A stretch of DNA of 64,000 bases, from assembly GCA_964017065.1 (NCBI GenBank), contig OZ024787.1, positions 11,885,764 through 11,949,763 of the forward strand. Direction: 5' to 3'. Positions 10,585-21,662 of this stretch are shown here, one piece after another. Position 1 is the first letter of the stretch; each line of letters starts with the position of its first letter. A model generated the notes under the pieces. That model was not told the DNA's origin. It ran no database searches and saw only the letters and a program-made list of their open reading frames with translations. A program made the position numbers and the translations under genes. This DNA comes from Haliclona indistincta (Eukaryota > Porifera > Demospongiae > Haplosclerida > Chalinidae).

Positions 10585-11015
10585 GGGTGCATGGAAAAGA
10601 AGGAAACGGAAAACTGAAACGGACGGCGGAAACGGAATCGGACGACGGAAAATGGGCGTGGTCTCGCACTCAAGACTAGACTCCAAAAGCTAAACCTAAC
10701 CCAAGACCTGCCCAAGACCCTAAAAACCTTGGATCAATTGGAAAGAACGGCACCTCGTTAATTATGTGCGCAATTGACAGTTAGCAAGGGCCGAAGGCCC
10801 GGGTTAGGACGACCCTCCCGACGATCCTTAGGCTTACCAAGGGCCGAAGGCCCGGGTTAGGATACCCTCCCGACTTTGCACAGTTAGCGGAGAAGGTTTT
10901 AGAAGGTTTTAGGGTCTTGGGTTTAGTTTTTGGGGTCTTGAGTGCGAGACCTCGCCCATTTCCCGTCGTCCGTTTCCGCCGTCTGTTTCAGTTTTCCGTT
11001 TCCTTCTTTTCCATA
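10585..11015. repeat. Inner foldback copy of the same repeat family
   Basis: The arms 10585-10740 and about 10890-11015 are inverted copies. The loop contains a duplicated GGGCCGAAGGCCCGGGTTAG segment (near 10789 and 10842). The right arm is split at CCATA|TACACCC by the Helitron-like element, and its last bases are at 12358-12364. The uninterrupted version of that junction is present at about 20450-20460. Confidence 0.7.
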
Positions 11016-12357
<1,342 letters not shown>

Positions 12358-12369
12358 TACACCCAAAAC

Positions 12370-12470
12370 GTTCGCCTAACAGCGCCAGTATGGACCTAAC
12401 GGCGCCAGTATGGACCTAACGGCGCCTGTATGGACCTAACAGCGCCAGTATGGACCTAACAGCGCCAGTA

Positions 12471-12471
<1 letters not shown>
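12370..12471. repeat. ~22-bp minisatellite CCTAACRGCGCCAGTATGGA
   Basis: Five tandem units. The same units recur at 18763-18890 and at 20290-20335, in inverted and direct orientation. These are parts of one array later split by the DIRS/LINE block and by the 18900-20289 element. Confidence 0.9.

Positions 12472-12524
<53 letters not shown>
12472..12524. repeat. (TTA)n microsatellite
   Basis: About 17 TTA units directly before the DIRS left end. Confidence 0.95.
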
Positions 12525-12529
<5 letters not shown>

Positions 12530-12533
12530 CTTT

Positions 12534-12702
12534 ATGGAGTTTAGCCGTAGGTTAGACGCAGTTAACACCCAATAGGCGACGCTGGGGCGGAGCAAGAGAT
12601 TGCACCGCCCCAAAAACCACGACACGCATGCGTACAAGGACCCACGCGCCAGTACAGGACAGCAACATCTCTGAACCGCTGGTGCTCAGAGCGACGTATT
12701 CA
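12534..12702 (+). repeat. DIRS split direct repeat A1
   Basis: 169 bp from ATGGAGTTTAGCCGTAGG to AGCGACGTATTCA, repeated at 17582-17750 in the same orientation with no difference seen. Confidence 0.9.
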
Positions 12703-12740
12703 AAAAAGCATCTTCGACAGTTCCCTCTACCTTCACAAGG

Positions 12741-13262
12741 ATGTGCGAGGACGGCGACAACCCAGCGATGACAGCCGCCGAGATCCGTGGGCTTGTAGAG
12801 TCGACAATGAAAGGCCTCCTTCCAATGCTGAGAGACGAGTTGAGGACGGTCATGAGAGAACCTAGCGAGGGTAAGCATTGGAAACAACACTAGTGCACGC
12901 ATAAAACAGGCATTTGTTGTAAAAAAAAAGAAAAAATGTAAAAGAGGGAATCCAGCCGGACGGTGGTACCGGAGGAGGCAAGCGGGCCTCAGCCAGGCAG
13001 GGAGGAAGTTTGGCCCACTGGGACAAGACGAGCACCAGCGGAGGGTCAGGACAGGAATCCCGCACAGGGCGGGATACAGTGAGTCCTGCAAGGGGTCAGG
13101 ACTGATAGTCTCGCATGGGGTCGAGATGCAGAGAGTTCCCTGCACGGGGTCAGGACAGACAGTTCTCTCGCACGGGGTCGAGACGCTGGGTCCTGCGTGG
13201 GGTCAGGACGAACGTGGGGTAGAACGGGGTCCCGGTTGATTGCTGGAAAATGCAACTTGGTG

Positions 13263-13323
<61 letters not shown>

Positions 13324-14302
13324 GTTTGAGCTACAACTCCACAAGCTATTGGGTACCCCCACAGGTGAGGAAGATCCCGACGATACCCTAGACCCAACTC
13401 TGGAGGAGGTGCCGCTTATTGAGGAGGGCGGCGGAGAGGGCGAAAAGGACAAGGAGGAGGAGCCGCCAAGCAAAGGAAAAGAGAAGGCAGGCGGGTTGGT
13501 GGTACCTGGCCATAAGACGGCACCTCATGCCCCATTCACGCTAGGGGAGGGGTTGCCAGTGGTGCCAGCAAAGCTAGTAACAAAAATCCAGAAAGGAGAG
13601 TATGTTGACATGGCGGAACTCCTAAAAGATAATATCGAGGTGGGTCGCAGGAGAGTAGAACAAGGAGGAGCGGGTGGGATTGCAGCGGCCGTATGCTCCT
13701 GGATCGGAGGGAGAGCAGGCAGGAGGGAGGTGCCCGATGTCACATCATGGGCGCAATGTTTTTGTTCTTACGCCGCGGTGTTCGGAGAGAAATACCCTCA
13801 CAAGACCCGCGAGCTCTGGGCTTACATGGCTCTGATCATGAGAGAGGCGCGCCGCTGTGGCGGTAATGGATGGCGAGATTATGACAGCATGTTTCGCCAG
13901 CAAGCAGCCTCAGCAGTAGACCTGGAGTGGGGGAAGTTGAACAGCTCCCTATACGCGGTCACCTTCCTGGCGCAACAAGTAGCGGGGAGGGGTCCGCGAG
14001 TTTGCCGGCATTGCCAAGAGGCCGACCATCCGAGTTCGGAGTGTGCCTTGCAGTTGGGTCAGGAGCCACGATCCGGGTACGGCTACGCGGAGAGATCGAG
14101 CACCAGGGCGGATTCCAGACCATCCAGTAGAGCACGAGGGGACAAGATATGCCACTCGTGGAATACGGGGAGATGCAGGTTCGAGCCGTACTGCAAGTTT
14201 AGGCACGTCTGCTCGACACTAGGCTGTAACGAGGATCACAAGGCTATTGATTGTGCACGCGGAAAGGGGCGTGGCCAGAACGGGGCGGAGCAGAGGAAGT
14301 AA
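12741..14302 (+). CDS. DIRS Gag-like protein, two exons
   Basis: Exon 1 is 12741-12870 (MCEDGDNPAMTAAEIRGLVE..) with donor AGG|GTAAGC. The acceptor CCCCCACAG at 13364 opens exon 2, 13365-14302, in phase (SEGEEDPDDTLDPTLEE). The protein is acidic at the N-terminus, then helical (RREVPDVTSWAQCFCSYAAV, as in DIRS Gag), with two C-terminal cysteine clusters: CRHCQEADHPSSEC and a CCCH-like CHSWNTGRCRFEPYCKFRH. It binds element RNA by analogy with family members. The 494-nt intron contains a GGGTC-rich tandem array and a CA run. Reading through the intron instead gives a low-complexity stretch that is not credible. Confidence 0.7.
13040..13230. repeat. Tandem repeat in gag intron
   Basis: Irregular ~30-40-bp units built from GGGTCAGGACxGA and CGCACGGGGTCGAGA blocks, five or more copies, followed by a (CA)n run at 13267-13322. 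Confidence 0.8.
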
Positions 14303-14596
14303 ACAAAGGACATAGCGCATTCAACTGGTCTTCACACGACCCGGATCATGGCACAAGTTATCATTTATCCCAGTGTGCCGTGGAAGTGGTATTTATCCTT
14401 CTATATATATCGCCAGTATGATTAACAGTCAGCGTTGGAGGTCATGACACATTTATGTATTGTGTGCAGTGTGTTGTGAGCAACAAAAAATAGTAATAAT
14501 AATAAAAAATTAATAAACAAAGAGATATAGGCAAGATAGGTGTGTGTAGCTCTATAGGAGCTACGAGGGAGGTGACTGTTCTTCTCATCTGCTGCA
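14303..14596 (+). other. DIRS spacer, possible intron
   Basis: AT-rich 294 bp between the Gag stop and the first codons of the RT frame. It ends in a good acceptor-like CTGCTGCAG before AGGTAAAGCTTCCGG, and the RT frame is open from there (EVKLPDPFRGGQYEYMEELL), so the RT mRNA may be spliced across this spacer. No matching donor could be fixed. Confidence 0.4.
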
Positions 14597-16360
14597 GAGG
14601 TAAAGCTTCCGGACCCATTCAGAGGAGGTCAGTACGAATATATGGAGGAGTTACTGATATTCTCAGCAAGGGCGCCACAAGTGAGAGTGGAACTACCAGA
14701 GGACTTGAAGAGGGTGGTCTCACCGTTGTCAGTGAAGGCATGGGAGTGGCACATGAGGGCTCTACCTGACAGGGAATGTGCCCGCTACCTGTTAACAGGG
14801 TTATCAGAGGGGTTCAGGATTGGGTTCAACTACAGAGAATGTGAGCACAAGAGCGCTCGGAGCAACATGTTGTCGGCAAAACAGAACCCACAGGTAGTGG
14901 AGGAGTACCTAAGAGAGGAAAAGGAAAAAGGGAGGATAGTGAGTCCAGTCGGTATCAGCAGGGCTAATGTTCAAGTCAACCGTTTTGGAGTGATTCCGAA
15001 GGGACATGACAAGGAAAAATGGAGGCTGATACTAGACTTGTCACACCCAGAGGGAAGCAGTGTGAACGATGGAATCGACCCATCATTGTGCTCACTCACA
15101 TATACGTCGGTAGACTGGGCAGCCAAAATGATCCTAGCGACAGGAAGAGGGGCCCTGCTAGCGAAGGTAGACCTGGAAAGTGCCTACAGGATGGTGCCAG
15201 TCCACCCAGACGATCGTCCTCTGTTGGGAATGACATGGCGGGGCTCACTCTTAGTAGACACAGCACTTCCATTCGGCCTCAGGTCAGCGCCAAAAATATT
15301 CAATACAGTGGCGGATTGTCTGCAGTGGATACTCAGAGAGCAGGGGGTTACAGTAATCCACTACCTAGACGATTACCTGATATGTGGTCCAAGAAACTCA
15401 GGAGTTTGCGCAAGCTCTCTGCAGACGACGCTACAAGTGTGCGACCAGCTGGGGGTAAAAGTATCCCAGAAGAAGTTAGAGGGACCGACAACAAAGCTGA
15501 CCTTCCTGGGAATAATGCTGGACACAGAAAGGTTGGAGTTGCGCCTACCGGAGGAGAAGCTTTTGAGGCTAAGAAGGTCAATCGAGGGGTGGAGGTCGAG
15601 AACAACATGCACAAAGAGAGAGTTGCTGTCGCTTCTGGGACACCTGCATCATGCTGGTAAGGTGGTCAGGCCGGGTAGGAGTTTCGTGAGAAGAATCATT
15701 GATCTGTCGAAGGTCGTTACGCGTTTGCACCATCACATTAGGTTGAACGCAGGATTCAGGTCGGACATGGAATGGTGGTCTCTCTTTCTCGCAGACTGGA
15801 ACGGCATTGGAATGCTGGCAGAAGGAGAAGCGCCGGGGAGCACAGGGATAGTTACGTCGGATGCATCAGGAAACTGGGGTTGTGGCGCATTCACCAGGAG
15901 TGGTCGCTGGTTCCAGTACTCCTGGCCAGAGTCGTGGGCACAAGTGCATATAACAGTCAAGGAGTTACTTCCTATCGTCATGGCAAGTGTACTCTGGGGT
16001 CGGTCGTGGGCGGGAAAGAAGATACAGTGGTTCTCTGACAACTCGGCTGCGGTGAGTATCATAAACTCAGGAAAGAGCAAGGACCCGCTGGCCATGCACC
16101 TTGCTCGGTGCCTGTTCTTCTTTCAGACATCTTTCGGTTTCTCACTAAAAGCATCACACATAGCTGGAAAGCATAACATAGCGGCGGATGCCCTATCCCG
16201 CGATAATATCCCCCGGTTCTTTCAACAGGTGCCCGCCGCAAAAAAGCATCGCCCAACGCCAGTTCCAGACGAACTCCAGCAGCTCCTGATTCATCACCAA
16301 CCGGACTGGACCTCCCCCACCTGGAGGCAGCTGTTCGTGGGTATTTTGCAAAAGGTCTGA
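14597..16360 (+). CDS. DIRS reverse transcriptase-RNase H
   Basis: Reverse transcriptase fingers and palm are seen as NRFGVIPKGHDKEKWRLILD, AKVDLESAYRMVPVHPDD, LPFGLRSAPKIFN and the catalytic IHYLDDYLICG. RNase H follows with TSDASGNWGCGAF, KELLPIVMASVLWGRSWAGK, FSDNSAAVSIIN and AADALSRD. The last ~35 residues (PVPDELQQLLIHHQPDWTSP, then TWRQLF) are really the start of the tyrosine-recombinase domain. The frame then shifts by one base near 16340, so the natural product would be an RT-RH-recombinase fusion. The first ATG in frame is at 14642, but homologous-looking sequence extends upstream to about 14597. Confidence 0.85.
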   Translation, partial: EVKLPDPFRGGQYEYMEELLIFSARAPQVRVELPEDLKRVVSPLSVKAWEWHMRALPDRECARYLLTGLSEGFRIGFNYRECEHKSARSNMLSAKQNPQVVEEYLREEKEKGRIVSPVGISRANVQVNRFGVIPKGHDKEKWRLILDLSHPEGSSVNDGIDPSLCSLTYTSVDWAAKMILATGRGALLAKVDLESAYRMVPVHPDDRPLLGMTWRGSLLVDTALPFGLRSAPKIFNTVADCLQWILREQGVTVIHYLDDYLICGPRNSGVCASSLQTTLQVCDQLGVKVSQKKLEGPTTKLTFLGIMLDTERLELRLPEEKLLRLRRSIEGWRSRTTCTKRELLSLLGHLHHAGKVVRPGRSFVRRIIDLSKVVTRLHHHIRLNAGFRSDMEWWSLFLADWNGIGMLAEGEAPGSTGIVTSDASGNWGCGAFTRSGRWFQYSWPESWAQVHITVKELLPIVMASVLWGRSWAGKKIQWFSDNSAAVSIINSGKSKDPLAMHLARCLFFFQTSFGFSLKASHIAGKHNIAADALSRDNIPRFFQQVPAAKKHRPTPVPDELQQLLIHHQPDWTSPTWRQLFVGILQKV

Positions 16361-17277
16361 CAGTCTCCACACAGCGGACCTATCGGAGTGGAAAGAACAG
16401 ATACCTTAACTTCTGTCAAGCGGCAGAGGCGGAGCCAATTCCTGTGAAGGAGGCGGTGCTATGTCAGTTTGTATCTTACTTAGCTGTACAAGGGTTAAAA
16501 TTTCGTACCATAAAAGTGTATCTGTCAGCTGTGCGGCACTTGCAAATCGAAGAGAACATGCCCGACCCGTTCAGTGCCCCGTTTCCAAAACTGGAGTATG
16601 TGCTAAAAGGGGTTAAGCGAACCGAAGCCGAAAAAGGAGCTAGCAGCAGAGTCAGGCTGCCGATCACGCCCGACATCCTTCGTCAGCTAAACCGGGTGTG
16701 GGCGACAAAAGATTTTGACACCAGCATGATGTGGGCAGCGTGCTGCCTCAGTTTCTTTGCTTTCCTCAGAATAGGGGAGCTCACGGTACCGTCAGACAGC
16801 GCGTTTGACCCTAGTTGCCACCTAACGGTGAAGGACATAGCTGTAGACTGCCGCCGGTCTCCGTCGCTACTGAAAGTAACGATCAAGCAGTCCAAGACAG
16901 ATCCATTCCGAAAGGGGGTGGATTTGTTCGTGGGGCGCACTGGTTCTTGCCTTTGCCCAGTATCAGCCGTGTGGAGCTACCTACAGCGAAGAGGGGCGGG
17001 CCCAGGTCCGCTTTTTCGGTACGAGGACGGTCGCCCACTCACGAGAGGGAGGTTCGTTGAGGCGCTTCGGAAGGGACTGGGCGAAGCGGGCATTAGCCAA
17101 AAGGACTACTGCAGCCACAGCTTCAGGATCGGGGCGGCCACTACGGCGGCAGCAAGGGGCGTAGAGGACGCAGTGATCAAGACCCTCGGGAGGTGGGAGA
17201 GCTTGGCGTACTTGAGATACGTAAAGATCCCAAGGGCGGAACTGGCAAGCTACACAAGGATCCTAGCAGCTGACTAG
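16342..17277 (+). CDS. DIRS tyrosine recombinase (frameshifted from RT-RH)
   Basis: The frame opens at YFAKGLTVSTQRTYRSGKNR (core-binding domain) and runs to a TAG at 17277. Catalytic residues of the tyrosine-recombinase fold are visible: Arg in FFAFLRIGELTVP, His-x-x-Arg in CSHSFRIGAATTAA, the Trp of LGRWES in the last-histidine position, and nucleophile Tyr in AYLRYVKIPR. It integrates circular DIRS cDNA without target duplication. The first methionine (16444) lies well inside the domain, so it is not the natural start. Lacking its own start, and one base out of frame with the upstream gene, this copy is probably defective. Confidence 0.85.
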   Translation, partial: YFAKGLTVSTQRTYRSGKNRYLNFCQAAEAEPIPVKEAVLCQFVSYLAVQGLKFRTIKVYLSAVRHLQIEENMPDPFSAPFPKLEYVLKGVKRTEAEKGASSRVRLPITPDILRQLNRVWATKDFDTSMMWAACCLSFFAFLRIGELTVPSDSAFDPSCHLTVKDIAVDCRRSPSLLKVTIKQSKTDPFRKGVDLFVGRTGSCLCPVSAVWSYLQRRGAGPGPLFRYEDGRPLTRGRFVEALRKGLGEAGISQKDYCSHSFRIGAATTAAARGVEDAVIKTLGRWESLAYLRYVKIPRAELASYTRILAAD

Positions 17278-17393
17278 TAGGGGACGCGTGAGGTATTAGC
17301 TGTATGCATATGTAAAAAATAAAAATAAAAAGATATTATGTGGTCAAAGTAAGGGAGGTGTGTGCATTGGCTTGGGGATGGAGGGGTGGCTTG

Positions 17394-17582
17394 GGGGAAA
17401 ATGGAGGCTCCACCTCCAGGCCCCTCCCCGATCACGCCCATCTTGGGGCGTGTCGGGCAGAGGCTCCACCCCTCCTACACTTTCGCCAACCCACTCAGAC
17501 TATTGCGGTCTGCGGTCAGAACAGGAGGATCAGTGCAGTAGTACAAGGTGAGTCGTGGTTACGGTGCCTGCAGGATGTTAAA
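17394..17582 (+). repeat. DIRS split direct repeat B1
   Basis: 189 bp from GGGGAAAATGGAGGCTCC to GCAGGATGTTAAA, identical as far as seen to 17816-18004. Confidence 0.9.
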
Positions 17583-17750
17583 TGGAGTTTAGCCGTAGGT
17601 TAGACGCAGTTAACACCCAATAGGCGACGCTGGGGCGGAGCAAGAGATTGCACCGCCCCAAAAACCACGACACGCATGCGTACAAGGACCCACGCGCCAG
17701 TACAGGACAGCAACATCTCTGAACCGCTGGTGCTCAGAGCGACGTATTCA
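17582..17750 (+). repeat. DIRS split direct repeat A2
   Basis: Second copy of the 169-bp A repeat; it abuts B1 directly. In DIRS/PAT replication models the B1-A2 junction supplies the template that rejoins the ends of the cDNA circle. Confidence 0.9.
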
Positions 17751-17815
17751 CCCACCCACCCACTCTCCAACTTTCCGGGAGGGTGCATCACCCTCCCGTG
17801 ATCAGTGTGAGGACT

Positions 17816-18004
17816 GGGGAAAATGGAGGCTCCACCTCCAGGCCCCTCCCCGATCACGCCCATCTTGGGGCGTGTCGGGCAGAGGCTCCACCCCTCCTAC
17901 ACTTTCGCCAACCCACTCAGACTATTGCGGTCTGCGGTCAGAACAGGAGGATCAGTGCAGTAGTACAAGGTGAGTCGTGGTTACGGTGCCTGCAGGATGT
18001 TAAA
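17816..18004 (+). repeat. DIRS split direct repeat B2
   Basis: Second copy of the 189-bp B repeat. It forms the right end of the element and is separated from A2 by 65 bp containing a short CCGGGAGGGTG/CACCCTCCCG palindrome. Confidence 0.9.
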
Positions 18005-18124
18005 CAGTGCACAATACAGAAAAGTGATAGGCTAAGATTAAGAAAGGTAGACTGAAAAATAAACGATGATAGGCACTGAGGGACAACCACACACAGGAAG
18101 TGCAGCAGCCGGAATTAAATAACA

Positions 18125-18758
18125 CTACAGATAGGTAAAGTTAGGACTTGAGTAGGCACATGATGAACATGGGCAGAGGAAGTGGTACGAACAGGGATCA
18201 TCATTGTTAAAATTGAGAAGGAAATGCGACCAAAAGAGAGCCTTCAGGCGGGATATTACAACTGAAGTGGAGACATCATCATCGACAGAGGGCAGACTAT
18301 TCCATAGTCGAGGGAATCTGTTGAAATAAAAATTGCTGGAGGATACGTTAGAGGTTAAAGGATGTAACAGTTTGTTGTTTGATGATGAACGAGTACCAGA
18401 TGAGACAGAGAAATGAATGTAGTTCAAGATATCGAAAGAAGGAGAGGGGGATCTGACCGATTTTAGAAAAAAAATAATATCATGAAGCTCTAATGTCATA
18501 GACAAAGGTAACAATTCAAGGGAGGACAGACGGGTTTTGTAGTCAGAGGTATAGTCATTAAGGATAAATTTAGTGGCTCTTCTTTGTAGCTTTTCAAGAA
18601 CAATGATATCTCTGCGCAAGTAGGGTCTCCAAATAACTTAGCAATAAATTAGATGGGAGCGAACAAGAGAGGTATACAGCATTTCCTGACTGGAACTGAG
18701 ACAGTGTGGCTAAAACACCTTCGGATAAGACCAAGCATCTTATAAGCTCTTGTAAGTA
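18125..18758 (-). pseudogene. LINE reverse-transcriptase C-terminal fragment
   Basis: Minus strand: LYTSLVRSHLIYC, a stop (TAA), then VIWRPYLRRDIIVLEKLQRR, YKTRLSSLELLPLSMTLEL and FPRLWNSLPS. This is the thumb and C-terminal tail pattern of CR1/Jockey-group non-LTR reverse transcriptases. Upstream, KMLGLIRRCFSH lies in another frame. It is truncated at both ends, with one stop and one frameshift: a dead fragment. Confidence 0.8.
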
Positions 18759-18762
18759 TTCG

Positions 18763-18890
18763 CCTAACAGCGCCCAGTATTCGCCTAACATGCCATACTA
18801 GTACTGGGCGCCGTTAGGTCCATACTGGCGCCGCTATGTTCATACTGGCGCCGTTAGGCATGGTTAGGTCCATACTGGGCGCTGTTGGGC
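18763..18890. repeat. Minisatellite remnant (CCTAAC..GCGCC family)
   Basis: Degenerate units of the array seen at 12370-12471, in both orientations (CGCCTAACAGCGCC, then TGGCGCCGTTAGGTCCATAC). They abut the LINE fragment on the left and the 18900-20289 element on the right. Confidence 0.8.
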
Positions 18891-19454
18891 GAATACTGGG
18901 GTACGGGCTCAAATGCGGACCGGACCGGACCCGCGCGCGGACCAGCTCACGTGATTATTGGCCAGCGGCGCGCGGCAAAGTTTGCGCATAGCGCGCCTAG
19001 CTGTGCTGCAATTTTTAAGCTACTGCGTGCTGAGGACCATGATGACATCACAGTTTCAATAAGTGTACATGCACTAATTATTAACAATCACTGATGTCAG
19101 CTTCTGAACTGAGTTAGATATTCAACTAGCCAGGTATGTAGCAGTGCTGTTGCAACACAAGGCAGCAGTATAGCAACACTAAGTAACAGTGTTACAGCAC
19201 AAAGCAACAGTACTGGTAAGCAGCGTAAATAAACCTGCATCTGCATTCATGGAGCAACTTATAATTTATACTAAATTTGGGAGGAAGGTGCTTGCAGTGC
19301 CAGGGCTGCTTACACCCATGGATGTGTACTTTGCACCATCTCTGGTCTTAACAGTGCAGCAGCTACACAGAGCTCACTATCTGTTGCAGTCCACACTCAC
19401 ACTCTAAGCTCATGTGCAGTGGACAACTTTCTGCATGACTATTCACGTAGTTGC

Positions 19455-19560
19455 AGGCATGCTATTATTGGTGATGGCAACTGCCTGTTTTGAAGTTTCT
19501 TTTTCATCTTGGTGGTGCATGTATGAACAGAAGAAAATCACCAATCTGTAAGAGCATTCA
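19455..19560 (+). pseudogene. OTU cysteine-protease fragment
   Basis: The plus strand reads IIGDGNCLF, a TGA stop in the place usually held by arginine, then SFFFILVVH. D-G-N-C-L-F-R-S is the active-site signature of OTU-family deubiquitinases (Asp and nucleophile Cys). Only the first conserved block is recognisable; the catalytic histidine block was not found. OTU domains are carried by several classes of DNA transposon. Confidence 0.55.
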
Positions 19561-20023
19561 TTGATCGTGGATGTTATTGAGAAGAACCCCAGACATTTCG
19601 TTTCATTGTGCCACCCATCTACTGTAGTGAAACTGACATGTTGACAGAATGAAGAAAAACTACACTTGGGGAACAGATGTTGAGATCTGCTGAATTAAGT
19701 GTCTGCACTCTCGTGTTACTTATTTGACTTATGCTTACTTGTATCATTAGCTCAGTTTGGCATTTTTAAAATCTTTGCCAAAGGCAGGTGTGACAATCTA
19801 GCGAAAGCTAATACAAAGGCCAACCAGTGAAAAACAGGACACACAAAAGGAACAAAGACAGATAACCAGTAAACAGTAACAAAAGTCAGTGGAAATAACA
19901 ATAAAAATAAAGGACCAAAGATGCAGCCTATGCCTCCTTGCAGTAGCATGTATGCTAGTATGCAATTAGCAGATGCATAATTACGACAGCACGTATGCAT
20001 GCAGTAGATCTATGGAAGCATCA

Positions 20024-20160
20024 AAACAGTATCATGGAAGCATGCTAGCAGCAGAACTTAACCATGCAAGCAGCAGAACCATGGTAGAATGCAAGCCAGC
20101 AGCAGAACCATGGAAGCATGCAAGCAGCAGAACTATGGAAGCATGCAAGCAGCAGATCAC
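20024..20160. repeat. ~25-bp tandem repeat
   Basis: About five imperfect units of GCAGCAGAACCATGGAAGCA followed by TGCAA, inside the OTU-bearing element. Confidence 0.75.
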
Positions 20161-20469
20161 GAACTGCCATCACATGACGTGTCGTCCACTCTGCAATACG
20201 ACCGGCTCAGCTCAGCAGGCTGTCGAACGGCCAATGATCACGTGAGCTGGTCCGCGCGGTCCGGTCCGGTCCGCATTTGAGCCCGTACCGAATACTGGGC
20301 GCTGTATGTTAGGTCCATACTGGCGCTGTTAGGCGAAGGTTTTTAGGGTCTTGGGTTTGGGTTTAGTTTTTGGGCTCTTGAGTGCGAGACCACGCCCATT
20401 TTCCGTCGTCCGTTTCCGCCGTCCGTTTCAGTTTTCCGTTTCCTTCTTTTCCATACACCCTTCTAAACT

Positions 20470-20819
20470 GGTAGTATGTATAGTTCTACATGCTAAATTA
20501 ATATTTGGCTGTTATCTTCTTGTACCTTCAGCAGATCAGCCTAAACACAATTTTATTTGAGCTCAACAAGCAAGTACCACAAAAAGAATGCCAGAATCGA
20601 AATCAGCATAACAAAATAATCCTAAACCCAACTAACCTTGTTGTTAGAAGTAAACTTTCGACGTTCAATATCTCGAGAACTACTCGGTCAAAGAACACAG
20701 AACAATGTTTGCTAAAAAGCGCTGGGGTTGTATCTCAAAGTATGAGCAAATTTGTTTCTTATGAAAAAAAGACTCTTCGCTGTAAGTCTTTTTGTTGTTT
20801 GCATTAGTATCTGGCATCG
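20470..20819. other. No gene recognised
   Basis: A 350-bp AT-rich stretch between the nested element and the upstream arrays of gene A. An open frame of 100 codons is present but has no recognisable motif and no splice context. Confidence 0.5.
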
Positions 20820-20829
20820 CTACCTACAG

Positions 20830-20945
20830 CACAGGCCGGTACAGCTAGATCTCGTCCTACAGCACTGGTACAGCTATAGATCTCGTCCTACAGCACTGGT
20901 ACACTAGATCTCGTCCTACAGCACTGGTTCAGGTAGATCTCGTCT
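20830..20945. repeat. ~29-bp tandem array upstream of gene A
   Basis: Four units of CGTCCTACAGCACTGGTACA followed by GCTAGATCT. The same unit is arrayed upstream of gene B (51096-51167 and 52470-52676), so it belongs to the duplicated 5' region. Confidence 0.9.
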
Positions 20946-20984
20946 CTTTATTCATCATTAGGTGGCTCACCTTCTTAGTATCGT

Positions 20985-21662
20985 CCTGTTAGCAGTGATA
21001 CACTTCGTCCTGTTAGCAGTGATACACTTCGTCCTGTTAGCAGTGATACACTTCGTCCTGTTAGCAGTGATACACTTCGTCCTGTTAGCAGTGATACACT
21101 TCGTCCTGTTAGCAGTGATACACTTCGTCCTGTTAGCAGTGATACACTTCGTCCTGTTAGCAGTGATACACTTCGTACTGTTAGCAGTGATACACTTCGT
21201 ACTGTTAGCAGTGATACACTTCGTACTGTTAGCAGTGATACACTTCGTACTGTTAGCAGTGATACACTTCGTACTGTTAGCAGTGATACACTTCGTACTG
21301 TTAGCAGTGATACACTTCGTACTGTTAGCAGTGATACACTTCGTACTGTTAGCAGTGATACACTTCGTCCTGTTAGCAGTGATACACTTCGTACTGTTAG
21401 CAGTGATACACTTCGTACTGTTAGCAGTGATACACTTCGTCCTGTTAGCAGTGATACACTTCGTACTGTTAGCAGTGATACACTTCGTCCTGTTAGCAGT
21501 GATACACTTCGTACTGTTAGCAGTGATACACTTCGTACTGTTAGCAGTGATACACTTCGTACTGTTAGCAGTGATACACTTCGTACTGTTAGCAGTGATA
21601 CACTTCGTACTGTTAGCAGTGATACACTTCGTACTGTTAGCAGTGATACACTTCGTACTGTT
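20985..21662. repeat. 24-bp tandem array (about 28 units) upstream of gene A
   Basis: Units of CGTMCTGTTAGCAGTGATAC followed by ACTT, with C/A variants at one position. Because 24 is divisible by three, both strands stay open, giving long artificial reading frames. Gene B has only one to two units at 52700-52735, so the array expanded in A after duplication. It ends about 170 bp before the gene A start codon. Confidence 0.95.

Larger units (their letters stand above)
12534..18004 (+). mobile_element. DIRS-type tyrosine-recombinase retrotransposon with split direct repeats
   Basis: The termini follow an A1 - genes - B1 - A2 - B2 pattern: A1 12534-12702 and A2 17582-17750 (169 bp each) are direct repeats, and B1 17394-17582 and B2 17816-18004 (189 bp each) are direct repeats. 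It encodes Gag, RT-RNase H and a tyrosine recombinase, with no DDE integrase and no LTRs. Split direct repeats are typical of the PAT/Ngaro side of the DIRS order, but this RT carries an RNase H. A frameshift between RNase H and recombinase suggests a defective copy. Confidence 0.9.
18900..20289. mobile_element. TIR element with 9-bp target duplication and OTU remnant
   Basis: The terminal inverted repeats of about 60 bp start GGTACGGGCTCAAATGCGGA and read on through ACCAGCTCACGTGAT. The 9-bp duplication GAATACTGG lies at 18891-18899 and 20290-20298. It has no intact gene; the interior contains a broken OTU cysteine-protease motif near 19470 and a GCAGCAGAACCATGGAAGCATG array near 20024-20160. 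A 9-bp duplication with longish inverted repeats suggests a Mutator-like or related element (inference). Confidence 0.75.

Noticed and set aside
13250..13330. Gag start at the HTHTHT-encoding CA repeat
   Set aside because: The CA run lies in an intron; a better start at 12741 and clean splice sites give an in-phase protein.
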